From assembly GCA_025998955.1 (NCBI GenBank), contig AP024676.1, positions 2,604,001 through 2,668,000 on the forward strand: a stretch of DNA of 64,000 nucleotides, read 5' to 3'. This DNA comes from Candidatus Roseilinea sp. (GTDB lineage: Bacteria > Chloroflexota > Anaerolineae > J036 > Brachytrichaceae). The position numbers and the translations under genes were made by a program. Position 1 is the stretch's first letter, and every line of letters starts with the position of its first letter. This document shows, piece after piece, positions 63,388-64,000 of this stretch. Below the pieces are notes generated by a model that ran no database searches, was not told the DNA's origin, and worked only from the letters and a program-made list of their open reading frames with translations.

Positions 63388-64000
63388 ATGCCCAAAGTGG
63401 ATTTCTCACCCGCAAGAGACGGCTTTCAATTTGGCAACTACTTCGTCAACCAAATTGCCGATATCCCCGGCGTCGGCAAGTTGCAGACGGCCGGCCGGTG
63501 TGGCGGCATGTCGTACTGTGTGCTCGATCACTACGCGGCCCGTCAGCCGGTGCCGGGGTTCAAGCCGAGCGACTTCGGCGACAAGGGCGTGCCGCCCGAT
63601 GACCATCCGCTGGCCGAGTACATCTACCAGCGCCAGCTCGATAGCTTCTTCACCCTCAGCGCGATCAAGTTCATCACCTGGTCGCTTGCGCCGGACGCCA
63701 GCAACTTCCTGGTGCGCGGGGTGACGGAGCGCACCAAGAAAGAGGAGTTCAACAAGCTACGCGAAGCGATAGACCGCGGCACGCCGGTGCCGTTAGGGCT
63801 GATCGTCGCGCGCAACCTGAACGACCTGGGGCGCAACCATCAGGTGGTGGCCTATGGCTACGACTACGATGAGGCGACCAAGAAGATGACCGTCTACATC
63901 TACGACGTAAACTTGCCGGGCCAAGAAATCACCCTCACGTCGGGCAAAGATGACGCCGGCTGGTTCGAGTCCAGTCCGGGCAAAGAGCAGTGGCGCGGCT
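63388..64000 (+). CDS. Papain-fold-like protein (C39-type), partial
   Basis: ATG 63388 after SD AAGGAG; the frame is open to the window end, so at least 204 residues. AGRCGGMSYCVLDHY could supply a catalytic Cys at a helix start, and RNHQVVAYGYDYD the His, followed by VYIYDVNLPG for the Asn/Asp, the order seen in papain-like/C39 peptidases. No signal peptide. It lies 16 bp after the PA14 lipoprotein gene and may be cotranscribed. The peptidase call is an inference from motif order. Confidence 0.55.
   Translation, partial: MPKVDFSPARDGFQFGNYFVNQIADIPGVGKLQTAGRCGGMSYCVLDHYAARQPVPGFKPSDFGDKGVPPDDHPLAEYIYQRQLDSFFTLSAIKFITWSLAPDASNFLVRGVTERTKKEEFNKLREAIDRGTPVPLGLIVARNLNDLGRNHQVVAYGYDYDEATKKMTVYIYDVNLPGQEITLTSGKDDAGWFESSPGKEQWRG

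Overview
The window is GC-rich bacterial DNA with short intergenic gaps and Pro/Thr-rich secreted proteins. It carries SH3b, PA14, CARDB and choice-of-anchor surface domains, an ISKra4-type IS, GxxExxY and RHS elements. This mix suggests a member of the Chloroflexota (Anaerolineae-like). That assignment is inferred from gene content only, because there is no rRNA or other marker here to prove it. One tRNA (Gly, anticodon TCC) is present. Several genes have a TANNNT box 6-9 bp before the start codon, which points to common leaderless transcription.

Layout. 1-8.7 kb: end of a penicillin acylase, tRNA-Gly, an SH3b/TIM-barrel-like protein, a THUMP-type RNA methyltransferase, a GH13 lipoprotein, mannose-6-phosphate isomerase, a two-subunit GMC dehydrogenase and elongation factor P. 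8.7-11.8 kb: an insertion hot spot with an intact IS4-type element, a decayed ISKra4-family element and a broken mazEF-like toxin-antitoxin pair. 11.8-20 kb: a beta-hydroxyacid dehydrogenase, glycogen synthase, a Crp/Fnr regulator divergent from a ferredoxin / two polytopic membrane proteins / cupin operon, a pyruvate-kinase-like protein and a six-copy 70-bp tandem repeat. 20-29 kb: a TctA-like membrane protein, an HU protein, a PatB-like aminotransferase, an orphan histidine kinase, a methyltransferase, a PA14/CARDB surface protein and a metallophosphoesterase. 29-33.5 kb: a potABCD polyamine ABC transporter. 33.6-40 kb: two paralogous SH3b/Ig-repeat secreted proteins flanking a large TAP-like lipoprotein peptidase. 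40-50.5 kb: a flavin-dependent oxidoreductase, a choice-of-anchor repeat protein, a Gfo/Idh/MocA oxidoreductase, a TgpA-like transglutaminase, a GxxExxY protein, dihydrolipoyl dehydrogenase and an RNase H-like exonuclease.

50.6-57.3 kb is the most unusual part. It is a same-strand series of four displaced RHS C-terminal ends without a full-length rhs gene. Three still carry different toxin tips: an HExxH metallopeptidase, an HNH-like nuclease, and a toxin-8-like nuclease with an in-frame stop. Each of these is followed closely by a candidate immunity gene. The immunity gene of the HNH-like toxin is split by a second copy of the IS4-type element with an exact 7-bp target duplication, and the gene reads through in frame once the IS is removed. 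57.3-64 kb: an enolase-superfamily dehydratase, an SDR and a beta-propeller gene form an operon whose 5' end was hit by an IS5/IS427-type element, followed by a PA14 Thr/Pro-rich lipoprotein and a partial papain-fold-like protein.

Mobile DNA is a theme. There are three types of IS (four copies), and two copies of a MITE-like repeat (5875-6048, 40223-40404) whose ends resemble those of the ISKra4-type element. There are also a palindromic 110-bp element and small 'word-repeat' hairpin inserts, two of them inside genes and in frame.
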